Shown here in pieces: positions 55,419-63,916 of a stretch of DNA of 64,000 nt. Position 1 is the stretch's first letter. Every line of letters starts with the position of its first letter. The DNA is from Allorhodopirellula solitaria. GTDB lineage: Bacteria > Planctomycetota > Planctomycetia > Pirellulales > Pirellulaceae. The stretch spans positions 253,934-317,933 of the forward strand of contig NZ_SJPK01000002.1 in the NCBI RefSeq assembly GCF_007859855.1. Direction: 5' to 3'. The notes beneath the pieces were generated by a model that saw only the letters and a program-made list of their open reading frames with translations, searched no databases and was not told the origin of the DNA. Both the position numbers and the translations under genes were made by a program.

Positions 55419-55492
55419 GTGGCTATAGCTCAGTTGGTTAGAGCGTCGGATTGTGATTCCGAAGGTCGAGGGTTCGAGCCCCTTTAGCCACC
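55419..55492 (+). tRNA. tRNA-His (anticodon GTG)
   Basis: The arms GTGGCTA and TAGCCAC form the acceptor stem. The D-arm is AGCTCAGTTGGTTAGAGC, the anticodon loop ATTGTGATT (GTG) sits on the stem TCGG/CCGA, and the T-arm is GAGGGTTCGAGCCCC. A G at 55418 could pair with the final C as the G-1 that marks tRNA-His. CCA is not encoded. Confidence 0.95.
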
Positions 55493-55546
55493 CTCTCTCA
55501 AAATCACGTGATTTCCCGGCTGGAACGCTCGTCAGACCAGGTGACG

Positions 55547-56746
55547 ATGGCTCCCATTGGCAAAATTCTGCTCGCCCTGGTAACGGTGACGGTGCTGCAT
55601 GCCCATTTCAATTTGGGCATTTTTCATTCGGTCTCCGAGATTGCCCAGCCCGAGAAGAGCGGGGCACGCAAATCACTCCGCATTGGACATCTGCCGGTCA
55701 CCTGCCATCTGACCTGCCCCGTGACTAGTTGGGTGAGTCGTCATTCTCCGGAGCACTCGCAGTTTGTCTCCTGGCGGTACACCAACTTCCCCGCCATGAC
55801 CGAAGACATCGACGCGGGGAACCTCGATGCAGCATTTCTATTGGCGCCGTTGGCGATGGTGATGCAGCGACAGGGCACGCCGGTCAAGATGGTCCATTTG
55901 GGGCACCGCGACGGGACCGCGATCGTCGTCCGGACCGATTCGCCCTACCAAACTTTCGCCGATCTGCGCGGCGGTCGGATCGCGATCCCTCATCGGTACT
56001 CCAATCAACGGATCTTGATCGAGAAACTCAAAGATCAGTTTGATTTCGACGACGATGACATCACGTTGATCGACTACCCACCCCCGGAGATGCCCGCCGG
56101 GCTGCGAGCGGGCCAGTTCGACGCGTATATCGTTGGCGAACCCTTTGCTGCGAAAGCTGAAATGGATGGGTTTGGACGGATTCTCTATTTCACGAAAGAC
56201 ATTTGGCCCGAGTTCATCTCCTGTGTATTGGTGGTGACCGAACGGTTGATACAGCGTGACCCAGAGTTGGTAAACGAGCTCGTGCAGGGGATCTCAGCGT
56301 CGGGAAAATGGCTCGACGAGGGCGATGACCAGCTGATCGTGGGGTTGTCCCGCGGCGAGGAAGCTGGCTCTCACGATACCGACCAACTCGTGATCCCACC
56401 TGGGTTCGGCCACACGCCGCGGTTGCAGGCAGCCTTGATTGCAGCCCAACAGGAGTATTACAACCAGGATCCCGAGCTACTGAAGTTTGTCCTGACCCGG
56501 CCCCCAGATCGAGTTCGTTACAGCCAGCTCGATTTGGCACGCGAGGATTTTGAGGAGATCCAAGGTTACGCCGAACGATTGGGTTTCTTCCGTTTTCGCC
56601 CGATCACAGCCGATGATCCATTCGGCTTTGACGATTATGCCGACGACTCTTTTGAACGGTCCGGCACATGGGCCCTGCCTGTTCAGGCGGGCGCGGTCGG
56701 TGATGCAGGAACGGTTGATGATCTCGGACCCGAGACGCAGCCGTGA
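55547..56746 (+). CDS. ABC transporter substrate-binding protein, nitrate/sulfonate/bicarbonate type
   Basis: About 399 aa from the ATG at 55547 (MAPIGKILLALVTVTVLHAH), which begins a signal-anchor; the ATG at 55508 is possible. SLRIGHLPVTCHLTCPVTSW, DIDAGNLDAAFLLAPLAMVM and DLRGGRIAIPHRYSNQRIL are typical of NrtA/CmpA/SsuA proteins. The binding protein of such systems captures small anions in the periplasm. The ligand cannot be decided. Its stop is overlapped by the permease start, so the three genes make one operon. Confidence 0.9.
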   Translation: MAPIGKILLALVTVTVLHAHFNLGIFHSVSEIAQPEKSGARKSLRIGHLPVTCHLTCPVTSWVSRHSPEHSQFVSWRYTNFPAMTEDIDAGNLDAAFLLAPLAMVMQRQGTPVKMVHLGHRDGTAIVVRTDSPYQTFADLRGGRIAIPHRYSNQRILIEKLKDQFDFDDDDITLIDYPPPEMPAGLRAGQFDAYIVGEPFAAKAEMDGFGRILYFTKDIWPEFISCVLVVTERLIQRDPELVNELVQGISASGKWLDEGDDQLIVGLSRGEEAGSHDTDQLVIPPGFGHTPRLQAALIAAQQEYYNQDPELLKFVLTRPPDRVRYSQLDLAREDFEEIQGYAERLGFFRFRPITADDPFGFDDYADDSFERSGTWALPVQAGAVGDAGTVDDLGPETQP

Positions 56747-57519
56747 GGCGGGTTCGCAAGTTTCTGCTGGGGTTGGCTGGCATCGGACTCTTTGTGCTCT
56801 GTTGGCAGTTGGCTACGTGGGGCAATGGCCGCACGGACGTCCCCGGACCGTGGCTCGCCCTTTCGGGGTTGAGGGATCTGGCCCGTGAGGGATTGCTCTG
56901 GCGTTACATCATTGCCTCGGTCTTCCGCGTCATGTGGGGGTTTGCTCTGGCGGTGCTAGCAGGCGTTCCGCTGGGGCTCGCGATCGGCTGGTCAGGGTGG
57001 GTTCGTGACTTGCTGAACCCTCTCGTGCAGCTGCTCCGCCCCATCTCGCCCATCGCCTGGTTACCGATTGCTGTCTTGATGTTTGGCGGTGTGAGGTGGT
57101 GGGAGCCGAGCGATCTGTCTGCGATTTTTCTGATCTTTCTCGCCTCCATTTTTCCGATCATCACGGCAGCAACGTCTGCCGTCGAAGGGATCGACGCGAA
57201 GTATCTCCGGGTGGCGACGAATTTCGAGATCGGTGGGATGGCGATGCTATTTCAGGTGATCTTGCCCGCGGCACTCCCTCAGATCTTGACGGGGCTGCGA
57301 CTCGCCCTGGGGATCGCTTGGGTGGTGTTGGTTGCTGCCGAGATGCTCGGTGTGCAGTCCGGACTGGGGTTTCAAATTAATGATTCTCGCAACAATTTGC
57401 GTTACGACCTCGTGGTCGCTGCGATGATCGTGATCTCCATCATCGGAATCTGCTTGGATTCGGCGATGGCGAGAATCGAGAGTTCGGCGTTGTCGCGGAG
57501 AGGAACAGCAAAACGATGA
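56743..57519 (+). CDS. ABC transporter permease, NrtB/SsuC type
   Basis: A 258-aa inner-membrane protein starting with GTG at 56743, 4 bp inside the upstream gene. Six helices are visible, for example LLWRYIIASVFRVMWGFALA and VVAAMIVISIIGICLDSAMA. The EAA-like loop is EGIDAKYLRVATNFEIGGMA followed by VILPAALPQILTGLRLALG. This is the BPD-transport permease family used for nitrate, sulfonates and taurine. Partner of the ATPase whose start overlaps it by 4 bp. Confidence 0.92.
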   Translation: MRRVRKFLLGLAGIGLFVLCWQLATWGNGRTDVPGPWLALSGLRDLAREGLLWRYIIASVFRVMWGFALAVLAGVPLGLAIGWSGWVRDLLNPLVQLLRPISPIAWLPIAVLMFGGVRWWEPSDLSAIFLIFLASIFPIITAATSAVEGIDAKYLRVATNFEIGGMAMLFQVILPAALPQILTGLRLALGIAWVVLVAAEMLGVQSGLGFQINDSRNNLRYDLVVAAMIVISIIGICLDSAMARIESSALSRRGTAKR

Positions 57520-58328
57520 GCGTTGCCCGCCCCAAGATCGAGATTGAGAATCTATCGCTCGACTTCGCTGCCGACGGCGGATCGCCGATTTCGGTGCTCC
57601 ACGAAATTGATTTGAGCGTCAGCGAGGGCGAGTTCATCTGCATCGTCGGCCCGTCGGGCTGTGGCAAGTCGACGCTGCTCAACATTGCCTGCGGATTTCT
57701 CGAGCCGACTCATGGCCAGGTTCGCATCGATGGTGTGCCTGTGGAGCGGCCAGACCGGCGGCGCGTGTTCATCTTTCAAAACACCGCCGTCTTTCCCTGG
57801 CTGTCGGTCGAGCAAAATATCGGTTTCGGGTTACGCAGTTCGACTGCGGATGAAAACGCCGCGACGGTTCAGCGGTACATCGAGATGATCGGTTTGGCGG
57901 GATTCGAAAAGGCGTACCCCCGTGAGCTTTCGGGCGGCATGAATCAACGTGTCGAAATCGCCCGCGCCCTGGCGTCAAATCCGGACGTGTTGTTCATGGA
58001 CGAACCACTCGGTGCGCTGGACTACCTGACCCGGTTGAAGATGCGCGCCGATCTAATCGAGATATGGCGTCAGGAACGCAAGACGATCCTGTTCGTGACT
58101 CACGACGTGGACGAATCCGTGCAGTTGGCTGACCGGATTGTTGTCATGAGCAAGCGGCCGGCAAGCGTGAAAGCCGTGATCCCCGTCGACCTACCTCGAC
58201 CACGCAGCCTCGACGACCCAGAATATTTGAGAATCCGCGATGAGATTTTTCATCTGATGGGGATCGATCATTTCGGTAGAAACGAGGACGCCCCATCAGA
58301 TTCTCGAGCGCGTCCATCTGCGGAATGA
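57516..58328 (+). CDS. ABC transporter ATP-binding protein, NrtD/SsuB type
   Basis: A 270-aa cytoplasmic ATPase. Walker A is VGPSGCGKSTLLNIACG, the signature is ELSGGMNQRVEIARAL, Walker B is VLFMDEPLGALDYLTR, and the switch histidine is in LFVTHDVDESVQLADRI. All parts are intact. It overlaps the permease start and powers the same importer. The C-terminus is short, with no sensory domain. Confidence 0.95.
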   Translation: MSVARPKIEIENLSLDFAADGGSPISVLHEIDLSVSEGEFICIVGPSGCGKSTLLNIACGFLEPTHGQVRIDGVPVERPDRRRVFIFQNTAVFPWLSVEQNIGFGLRSSTADENAATVQRYIEMIGLAGFEKAYPRELSGGMNQRVEIARALASNPDVLFMDEPLGALDYLTRLKMRADLIEIWRQERKTILFVTHDVDESVQLADRIVVMSKRPASVKAVIPVDLPRPRSLDDPEYLRIRDEIFHLMGIDHFGRNEDAPSDSRARPSAE

Positions 58329-58520
58329 ACTAGAACGATCGGCTTTGGCTGTTGAGCGTTTGCGGCACGTCACTCTTTTTGGAAGACTCGCTGCAGGATC
58401 GTCGTTCGACTCTCCCAGCATCGCCGTGATCGCGAAGTGCGTCGGGTCTGGGTAGCGTTCCAGAAACGACAAGACCTCACTGCTACGAGACGGTTTCAGG
58501 TCTATCGCATCGAGTGGCAT
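58296..58520 (-). CDS. Doubtful small ORF after the ABC operon
   Basis: A 74-aa minus-strand ORF (MPLDAIDLKPSRSSEVLSFL...) with ordinary composition for 50 residues, then Arg/Ser-rich. Its end overlaps the ATPase gene by 33 bp. It has no recognisable domain. It may be a real small protein or chance; no other feature lies between 58329 and 58593. Confidence 0.25.
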   Translation of the reverse strand: MPLDAIDLKPSRSSEVLSFLERYPDPTHFAITAMLGESNDDPAASLPKRVTCRKRSTAKADRSSSFRRWTRSRI

Positions 58521-58593
58521 CGCTGCTCGGAATTTGATTGCCGGGCAGTCGCTAAAGAGCGAATTGTCGCGGCACGTTTGACTACCGCCCCGC

Positions 58594-59172
58594 CTAAGGT
58601 GCTACTTGGTCACTCTGGCGGTACTCGAATCTTTGGAGGCTGGCCGGTCCGGTGGTCTTGAGCGAACGCTGGGCTTCGTCCAGGCGAGGCGGAGTGCTGG
58701 CGACGATCACCAAGATCGCCCCGTCGTGAATCCGTTGTTCATACTCGGCGGCCGAATGGGAATTGATCTCGTAGTGATTCGCCATCGCATAAAGACCCCG
58801 CGAGTCCGCCCCGTCGGTACCGTCACGCTGTGGGTTGTCTTCTTCGCCAGCCTCCGAGACCACCGCGCCGAGGGCAGCACCACCGATGAGGGACGCCAAC
58901 GGCCCCGCGACCATGATCGGGCCGATTACCGATCCGATGGCTAAAGGGGTACCGACGAGTGCACCGATTCCAGCCCCGATTTCTGCCGATGTCTTTACGT
59001 CGACGTCGTTGGGGTCGTCCGGACGCCGGTCGACTTTGTCCAGAGCCCGGGTGTGTCCTTTCCAGGCAACGGACACCGCATCGGCTTTGAAATCTGACTT
59101 TCGCAGCACTTCCATGCCGACTTCTGCTTCCTGCTGCGATTCATATTCTGCAACTAAACACGCCGCTTTCAT
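58594..59172 (-). CDS. Small stress-type protein with glycine-zipper membrane segment
   Basis: A 192-aa protein. The N-terminal 60 residues (MKAACLVAEYESQQEAEVGM, then DAVSVAWKG) resemble the alpha/beta fold of general-stress/DUF1269-like proteins. The centre (SAEIGAGIGALVGTPLAIGS and ASLIGGAALGAVVSEAG) is a Gly/Ala-rich zipper membrane segment. The rest is polar. No enzyme function is suggested. It is paired with the small membrane protein 25 bp upstream (59198-59413). Confidence 0.7.
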   Translation of the reverse strand: MKAACLVAEYESQQEAEVGMEVLRKSDFKADAVSVAWKGHTRALDKVDRRPDDPNDVDVKTSAEIGAGIGALVGTPLAIGSVIGPIMVAGPLASLIGGAALGAVVSEAGEEDNPQRDGTDGADSRGLYAMANHYEINSHSAAEYEQRIHDGAILVIVASTPPRLDEAQRSLKTTGPASLQRFEYRQSDQVAP

Positions 59173-59197
59173 GATTTCGTCTCTTTTGTTCGAGTTA

Positions 59198-59413
59198 TTA
59201 CTTTACGTAATACAGGTAGTACCACAGGCCGATGCCGATGGCGACGAGCAGCAAAACCACCAGGTAGCTTAAGCCGACAATTCCAAAAACGCCGCCGGGA
59301 GTCCGCTCTTCAAACGGCATGGTTTCACCTTTACCGCGTTCACTCGTCGGTATGTTTGGATCCTCATCGCGCTGTTGTGGATCCTCTTCACCCTGTTTCG
59401 TCGTTTCGACCAT
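59198..59413 (-). CDS. Small single-pass membrane protein
   Basis: A 71-aa protein with a charged N-terminal half (ETTKQGEEDPQQRDEDP) and one membrane helix at the C-terminus (FGIVGLSYLVVLLLVAIGIG, then LWYYLYYVK). No family recognised. It lies 25 bp upstream of the glycine-zipper gene and is probably cotranscribed with it. Small tail-anchored proteins like this often accompany stress proteins. Confidence 0.65.
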   Translation of the reverse strand: MVETTKQGEEDPQQRDEDPNIPTSERGKGETMPFEERTPGGVFGIVGLSYLVVLLLVAIGIGLWYYLYYVK

Positions 59414-59929
59414 GGTATTGACCTTTCAATTCTCGGTTCTCAGCGTCGTGCAGCAAGCACCGTTTCGCCGTTCGCGGTCCGGGGCTCCCAGACGCTTCAC
59501 GCTCGGCGTCCACGTCGGACTGCTTAAAAAACTGCCCGCGAACATCCTACGATGAGCAAATGCAGTGCCGTTCCTGGTCAGGGCCGTGGTCAACGATGCG
59601 GACACCGGCAATGTTCACGTTTCTGCAACCTCCCCCGTTGTGACCTCGAGCAGCCGGGAACTCGAAGGTCATCGCGTGCAGCCAGCGACAGAGATCGATC
59701 ATTCCAAGCGGAACGGTTGTTCCAACGGGCGAAAAACCGCGATTTGTTCTCCGGACGACCACCTTGGTGGAAGAACGTTCACGTTAGTTTGTTTGGCGAC
59801 GAAATGTACGTTTCATGAGGCTGGGGCCGGTCTGTTTCCGGCGACACCGTTGACCGTGCTCGAAGGTTCGAGCGGACTGCCGGTCCGGCAACTTGTTCGG
59901 CCTCCCGCCCAATCGGCCGGAGTAGCTAT
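59414..59929. other. Intergenic stretch before the 85-bp repeats, nothing seen
   Basis: No gene, tRNA or strong hairpin is supported in these 516 bp. Short ORFs lack plausible composition or starts. Confidence 0.4.
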
Positions 59930-60439
59930 GTAGCCAGACGGCTCCGCCCGTCTGAGCTGAGGGGGCTTGGGGAGTGGTGAGTTCTCGCGACGGTCGGAGC
60001 CGTCGGTCGACTATGTAGCCAGACGGCTCCGCCCGTCTGAGCTGAGGGGCTTGGGGAGGGGTGGGTTCTCGCGACGGTCGGAGCCGTCGGTGGACAAAGT
60101 AGCCAGACGGCTCCGCCCGTCTGAGCTGCGGAGGCTTGGGGAGTGGTGGATTCTCGCGACGGTCGGAGCCGTCGGTCGACAATGTAGCCAGACGGCTCCG
60201 CCCGTCTGAGCTGCGGAGGCTTGGGGAGTGGTGGATTCTCGCGACGGTCGGAGCCGTCGGTCGACAATGTAGCCAGACGGCTCCGCCCGTCTGAGCTGCG
60301 GAGGCTTGGGGAGTGGTGGATTCTCGCGACGGTCGGAGCCGTCGGTCGACAATGTAGCCAGACGGCTCCGCCCGTCTGAGCTGAGGAGGCTTGGGGAGGG
60401 GTGGATTCTCGCGACGGGCGGAGCCGTCGGTCGACTATG
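59930..60439. repeat. Six-copy 85-bp tandem repeat with internal palindromes
   Basis: Copies start at 59930, 60015, 60099, 60184, 60269 and 60354, 85 bp apart (one 84). Each contains AGACGG-CTCCGC-CCGTCT, a small hairpin, and GACGGTCGGAGCCGTCGG, the arms of which (GACGGCTCCG/CGGAGCCGTC) also pair with the next hairpin. The middle copies are nearly identical. ORFs through it on both strands are repeated peptides and not genes. Spacers are repeated too, so it is not a CRISPR. It lies between the small membrane gene and the oxidoreductase at 60512. Confidence 0.9.
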
Positions 60440-60511
60440 ACTCCGCCATCAATGCGGACGCTGAGGCATCGTGGCTTGATTTCAACGCGCCGCAGCACTC
60501 GGCTGCATGGC

Positions 60512-61729
60512 TCAGAGCTGCCGCGTTCGCTGACCGCTCTGGATTGCCGCTTGGCCGAGCAGGACAGCGTTGGTGCTGGCGATCGCCTGATCGAGCTGCC
60601 AGGGTTTCTCGCCAGCTCGCAGGCTTGCGATCAATTCATTGAATTGACGCTGCCAACCCTTGCCTCGGATCTCTTTGGCCTCACTGCGCCAGATGACTTT
60701 GCCGCTGCGGTCACGGATCGAGCCATGGGCCATGTCGCAGCTGCCGAGGGTTCCATGAAAGTACTCCCCGTGCTGTCGACCGCCACGGTGTTTTCGGTAC
60801 TGAGAGATCAACGGGAAATCGGTCTCGTAGGTGTACTCGACGAGGTGGTAGGGGACATTGTCCTCGTTGACGCCGCCGAAGCCGCGAGCCGCCCGCGGTG
60901 TTTGATCGAGAACCCAGTTCACGATATCGAGGCGATGGACTTGTCGATCATCGTGGAGATCACCTCCAAACGTTCGTGCGTAGGTCAGTTCCCCCAACAT
61001 GCCGCCCCGCAATCTCTCCACGCACTGGCGAGTCCGCAGCTCATGTCGCCGTTGGTGCCCAACAGCGACTGCGAGGCCTGCCGATCGAGCGCGTACCCCA
61101 GCTTGCGCGATACGCTGCACGCCGGCAGCGTCGGACGCGATCGGACATTCCATGAAGACATGTTTGCCCGCTTCAACGGCATTCTCGAAATGCAACGCGC
61201 GAAACTCGGGCGGAGTTGCCAAGATGACCAAATCCACGTCACTGGCGAGGACCCCACGCCAGCCGTCGGGACCGATAAAACGTCGCCCGGCTACTTCCAC
61301 GCCATGACGTTGCCGCCCTCGGATGGTCCGGTAAGCGGTCTGCAGTTGGTTGCTTTGCGTGTCTGCCATGGCCACGAGTTCGACGCCCGAGGCGGCGCTG
61401 GCATCGTTCGTAGCGTCGCTGCCCGCTGCGATGGCTTCGACGGCGGCCGCCTTCCCGCGGGCACCGCAGCCGATCAGGCCAATTCGAATGCGGTCGCTAC
61501 CGCCCGCGTGCACACCGATACGGTTCGCGCGGGGGTCGGCCACGGCCGCCTCGCCCGCGGCCACGACAGCCGATCCACCGAGGGCCACGGTGCTGCCAAG
61601 AGCCATGGTGCTGCGGGCAAAAAACTCACGACGGTTCCCAGCCGCGCGAGCGACATGGGCGGCCAAGGGCGAGCCCGCAGGCTGCGACGGGGGCTTGCGG
61701 GCGCCGGTAGAGGCTGATGGCTTGGTCAA
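60512..61729 (-). CDS. Gfo/Idh/MocA-family oxidoreductase, Tat-exported
   Basis: A 405-aa protein with a Tat leader (NRREFFARSTMALGSTVALG) near residues 32-51. The Rossmann fold follows with IRIGLIGCGARGKAAAVEA, then DVDLVILATPPEFRALHFEN and GKHVFMECPIASD (with the family's conserved E-P/C-P block), and a C-terminal domain (VHRLDIVNWVLDQTPRAARG). Members oxidise sugars or inositols with tightly held NAD(P). Exported versions are typical of planctomycetes. The substrate is unknown. The upstream epimerase gene lies 100 bp away in the same orientation. Confidence 0.9.
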   Translation of the reverse strand: MTKPSASTGARKPPSQPAGSPLAAHVARAAGNRREFFARSTMALGSTVALGGSAVVAAGEAAVADPRANRIGVHAGGSDRIRIGLIGCGARGKAAAVEAIAAGSDATNDASAASGVELVAMADTQSNQLQTAYRTIRGRQRHGVEVAGRRFIGPDGWRGVLASDVDLVILATPPEFRALHFENAVEAGKHVFMECPIASDAAGVQRIAQAGVRARSAGLAVAVGHQRRHELRTRQCVERLRGGMLGELTYARTFGGDLHDDRQVHRLDIVNWVLDQTPRAARGFGGVNEDNVPYHLVEYTYETDFPLISQYRKHRGGRQHGEYFHGTLGSCDMAHGSIRDRSGKVIWRSEAKEIRGKGWQRQFNELIASLRAGEKPWQLDQAIASTNAVLLGQAAIQSGQRTRQL

Positions 61730-61829
61730 TTGACTGGCGTCGGGGTGGGGAGGCAGGCGAGGAGAGCACTATTCTATTCTACCCGAAAACAGCATGGTTG
61801 AGCAAAGAATTGTTGAGCATCGAAACGTT

Positions 61830-62765
61830 TCAAAGTATTTTGCTGAGCCCTTGATCGAGCGGGGTCAGCGGGCGGCCAAGAATCCTCTTCATTTTGGTGA
61901 TATCGGGGCAGCGACGGGTCATGTCGCCCTCGGCCAAGGGGTCGACATGCACGATCTGCGAGCGACTGCCGACCGCCTCCACGATTCGCTGGGCCAATTC
62001 CAACACGGTGACCTCGACGTCGCTGCCGATATTGATGGTTTCACCCGCGAGTGACTCGTCGGCCAGCACCTCCTCGGTCGTGTCGAGATTGTCGTCGATA
62101 TAGCAGAACGTCCGTGTTTGGGATCCGTCCCCGTAAATGGTGATGTCTTGATTCGCTCGGGCAGCCTCGATGAATTTCGGGATGACGAAATCCGTTGTCT
62201 GTTTCGGACCATACGTATTGAAGAACCGAAACACGTTGAAGGGCAATCCAAATTCTTGGTGGTAGGCCCGGAAGTACGATTCACCCAAGTTTTTGATAAT
62301 GGCGTAGGGCAGTCGCGAGTTCAGTGGTGTCGTCTGTTCGTGCTGCGGCAGTTCCACCGGTTCACCATAGACCTCACTGCTGCTGGCGTAGAACACCCGC
62401 CGCACACCTGTGTTCTTCGCTAAGAGCAACACGTTGCGGATCCCATCGATGTCACGCAGTACGGCCACCGGATTGGCCAACGTCCGCTGCACACCGACCA
62501 GGGCGGCATAGTGAAACACCGCGTCAAACTGGTGGGCTGTCATGATCGGCGAGAGATCATTGAGGTCATTGACGTCGGCTTTGATGAACCGAAAGTTCGG
62601 CGTCGAAGGCGGGGGCAGTTTCTGCATGCTCCCGGTCACCAGATTATCCACCACGACAACATCGTTGCGTGGCGACGCCGCCAAGCGACAGGCTAGCGAT
62701 CCGCCCACGTTGCCCGCTCCACCAGTGATCAATATTTTTCGTCGAGCGGTGGGCGTGTCAGGCAT
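61830..62765 (-). CDS. NAD-dependent sugar-nucleotide epimerase/dehydratase
   Basis: A 311-aa extended SDR. ILITGGAGNVGGSLACRLA holds the GxxGxxG cofactor loop, the catalytic Ser/Tyr/Lys are in YASSSEVYGEP and PYAIIKNLGESYFRAYH, and FNTYGPKQ is the usual UDP-sugar contact. Length and motifs fit UDP-glucose 4-epimerase or UDP-glucuronate decarboxylase-like enzymes for cell-surface polysaccharides. The upstream region 62766-63085 separates it from the divergent hypothetical gene. Confidence 0.9.
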   Translation of the reverse strand: MPDTPTARRKILITGGAGNVGGSLACRLAASPRNDVVVVDNLVTGSMQKLPPPSTPNFRFIKADVNDLNDLSPIMTAHQFDAVFHYAALVGVQRTLANPVAVLRDIDGIRNVLLLAKNTGVRRVFYASSSEVYGEPVELPQHEQTTPLNSRLPYAIIKNLGESYFRAYHQEFGLPFNVFRFFNTYGPKQTTDFVIPKFIEAARANQDITIYGDGSQTRTFCYIDDNLDTTEEVLADESLAGETINIGSDVEVTVLELAQRIVEAVGSRSQIVHVDPLAEGDMTRRCPDITKMKRILGRPLTPLDQGLSKIL

Positions 62766-63085
62766 CGATAGAGGGCTCTGCAGGAGAGGGATCAGGTTGG
62801 TAGTGGATCTTACGCAAGCGGTCCGTTTCTAACTGCAACACGCAGGTCTCTCGGTGACGAGCACACGAGGGAGCGAACATGCGGTGAAATGACAGCGTTC
62901 ACGAGGTCCACTGAGGAACCGTGAAGTTACCAGATGGCTGCGGCCAGTCGAATGAGGGGCATCGCAGCGATGAAGCGGAAGCGTCGATCGTGTCCAGGAT
63001 CCTCTCAACCCGGCTATACATCCCGGTGCCAGCGACTATTTTGGGCACTTCGTTTTCCACCTCCTGAATCGCCTGGTGATTTCAC
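62766..63085. other. Divergent intergenic region, nothing specific seen
   Basis: These 320 bp separate the divergent epimerase and hypothetical genes and must contain their promoters. No hairpin, operator or small gene could be identified. Confidence 0.4.
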
Positions 63086-63916
63086 GTGTCCCTCCCCTCT
63101 GCACCTGCGCTCTCGCGACGCCTCCGGGTGACTCTCAGCCTATTGGTTTTGATGCATTTGGCTGCTGTTTTCACGCCTCCGATGGCGTTTCAAAGCCGCG
63201 GTCCCCGCGGGTTGTCGCCCTCGGTGTCGAAACTGCTGGCGCCGTTGGCTGCCTACGGTCAGTTCCTCTATCTGGATCGCGGCTATGCGTTTTTCGCTCC
63301 CGATCCCGGTCCCAGCCACCTCATGCGAGCCGTCGTCGGAGGCGATGATGATGGCGATGGCGATGGCGACTCGAACCAGACTTCTCGCTCCGACTTGGGC
63401 GCAGGGGAGGGGGGGGCGGATGATGTGGACGTCCACTGGTATCCGGACCTGAACGAGCAGTGGCCGCGACTGCTCTACCACCGTCACTTCATGTTGGCTG
63501 AATTCCTCAATGACTCTTACCATCCCAAATTGCCTGCCAATGCAGCCCAGTGGGTTGGCCCGGATCTGCCCCTGGAGGAGCTCAAGGCATGGCGGCTCGG
63601 GCGGGAACGGTATGACAGCATCTTGGGTTCGATGACCGACCACTTGCGAGCCCAGTTCGGTGAACGAAGTGTGCGGATTGACCGGGTCGAGCACGGGTTG
63701 CCTGATTTCGTCGTCTATGCCAGTGACCCCACACCGCTCGACGACCCTTCGACTTACATCGTGATCGAAGACATCTCGATCCCCTTGGAGAGCCTGCTCG
63801 ACGTCCGTCCTGAATCGCTACCACCTGGGCCGCCGCCGGGGTTGGGTTCGGATCTGTCTGTTCCTGCGGTGCAGCCGTTGGATGCGCCCGGTGTCCAGGG
63901 AGGACCTGTGCGATGA
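63086..63916 (+). CDS. Unknown planctomycete-type membrane-associated protein
   Basis: A 276-aa protein. A hydrophobic N-terminus (LRVTLSLLVLMHLAAVFTPP) is followed by an aromatic segment (LAAYGQFLYLDRGYAFFAPD), then a low-complexity acidic stretch (DDDGDGDGDSN) coded by GATGGC repeats and prone to slippage, and a polar C-terminal part. I do not recognise the family. Its stop overlaps the next gene's start by 4 bp. A membrane pair with the following, probably HTTM-like, protein is inferred from memory of planctomycete gene order. Confidence 0.65.
   Translation: MSLPSAPALSRRLRVTLSLLVLMHLAAVFTPPMAFQSRGPRGLSPSVSKLLAPLAAYGQFLYLDRGYAFFAPDPGPSHLMRAVVGGDDDGDGDGDSNQTSRSDLGAGEGGADDVDVHWYPDLNEQWPRLLYHRHFMLAEFLNDSYHPKLPANAAQWVGPDLPLEELKAWRLGRERYDSILGSMTDHLRAQFGERSVRIDRVEHGLPDFVVYASDPTPLDDPSTYIVIEDISIPLESLLDVRPESLPPGPPPGLGSDLSVPAVQPLDAPGVQGGPVR

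Noticed and set aside
59930-60439. Possible CRISPR array at the 85-bp repeats
   Set aside because: The full 85-bp unit repeats, so no variable spacers exist; no cas genes in the window.
59926-60498. 190-residue ORF with repeated TDGSDRRENPPLP peptide
   Set aside because: It is the translation of the 85-bp tandem repeat; frames on both strands are open by the same composition effect.
60401-61717. 438-residue ORF antisense to the Gfo/Idh/MocA gene
   Set aside because: Shadow of a well supported gene with Tat leader and Rossmann motif; begins in the tandem repeat.
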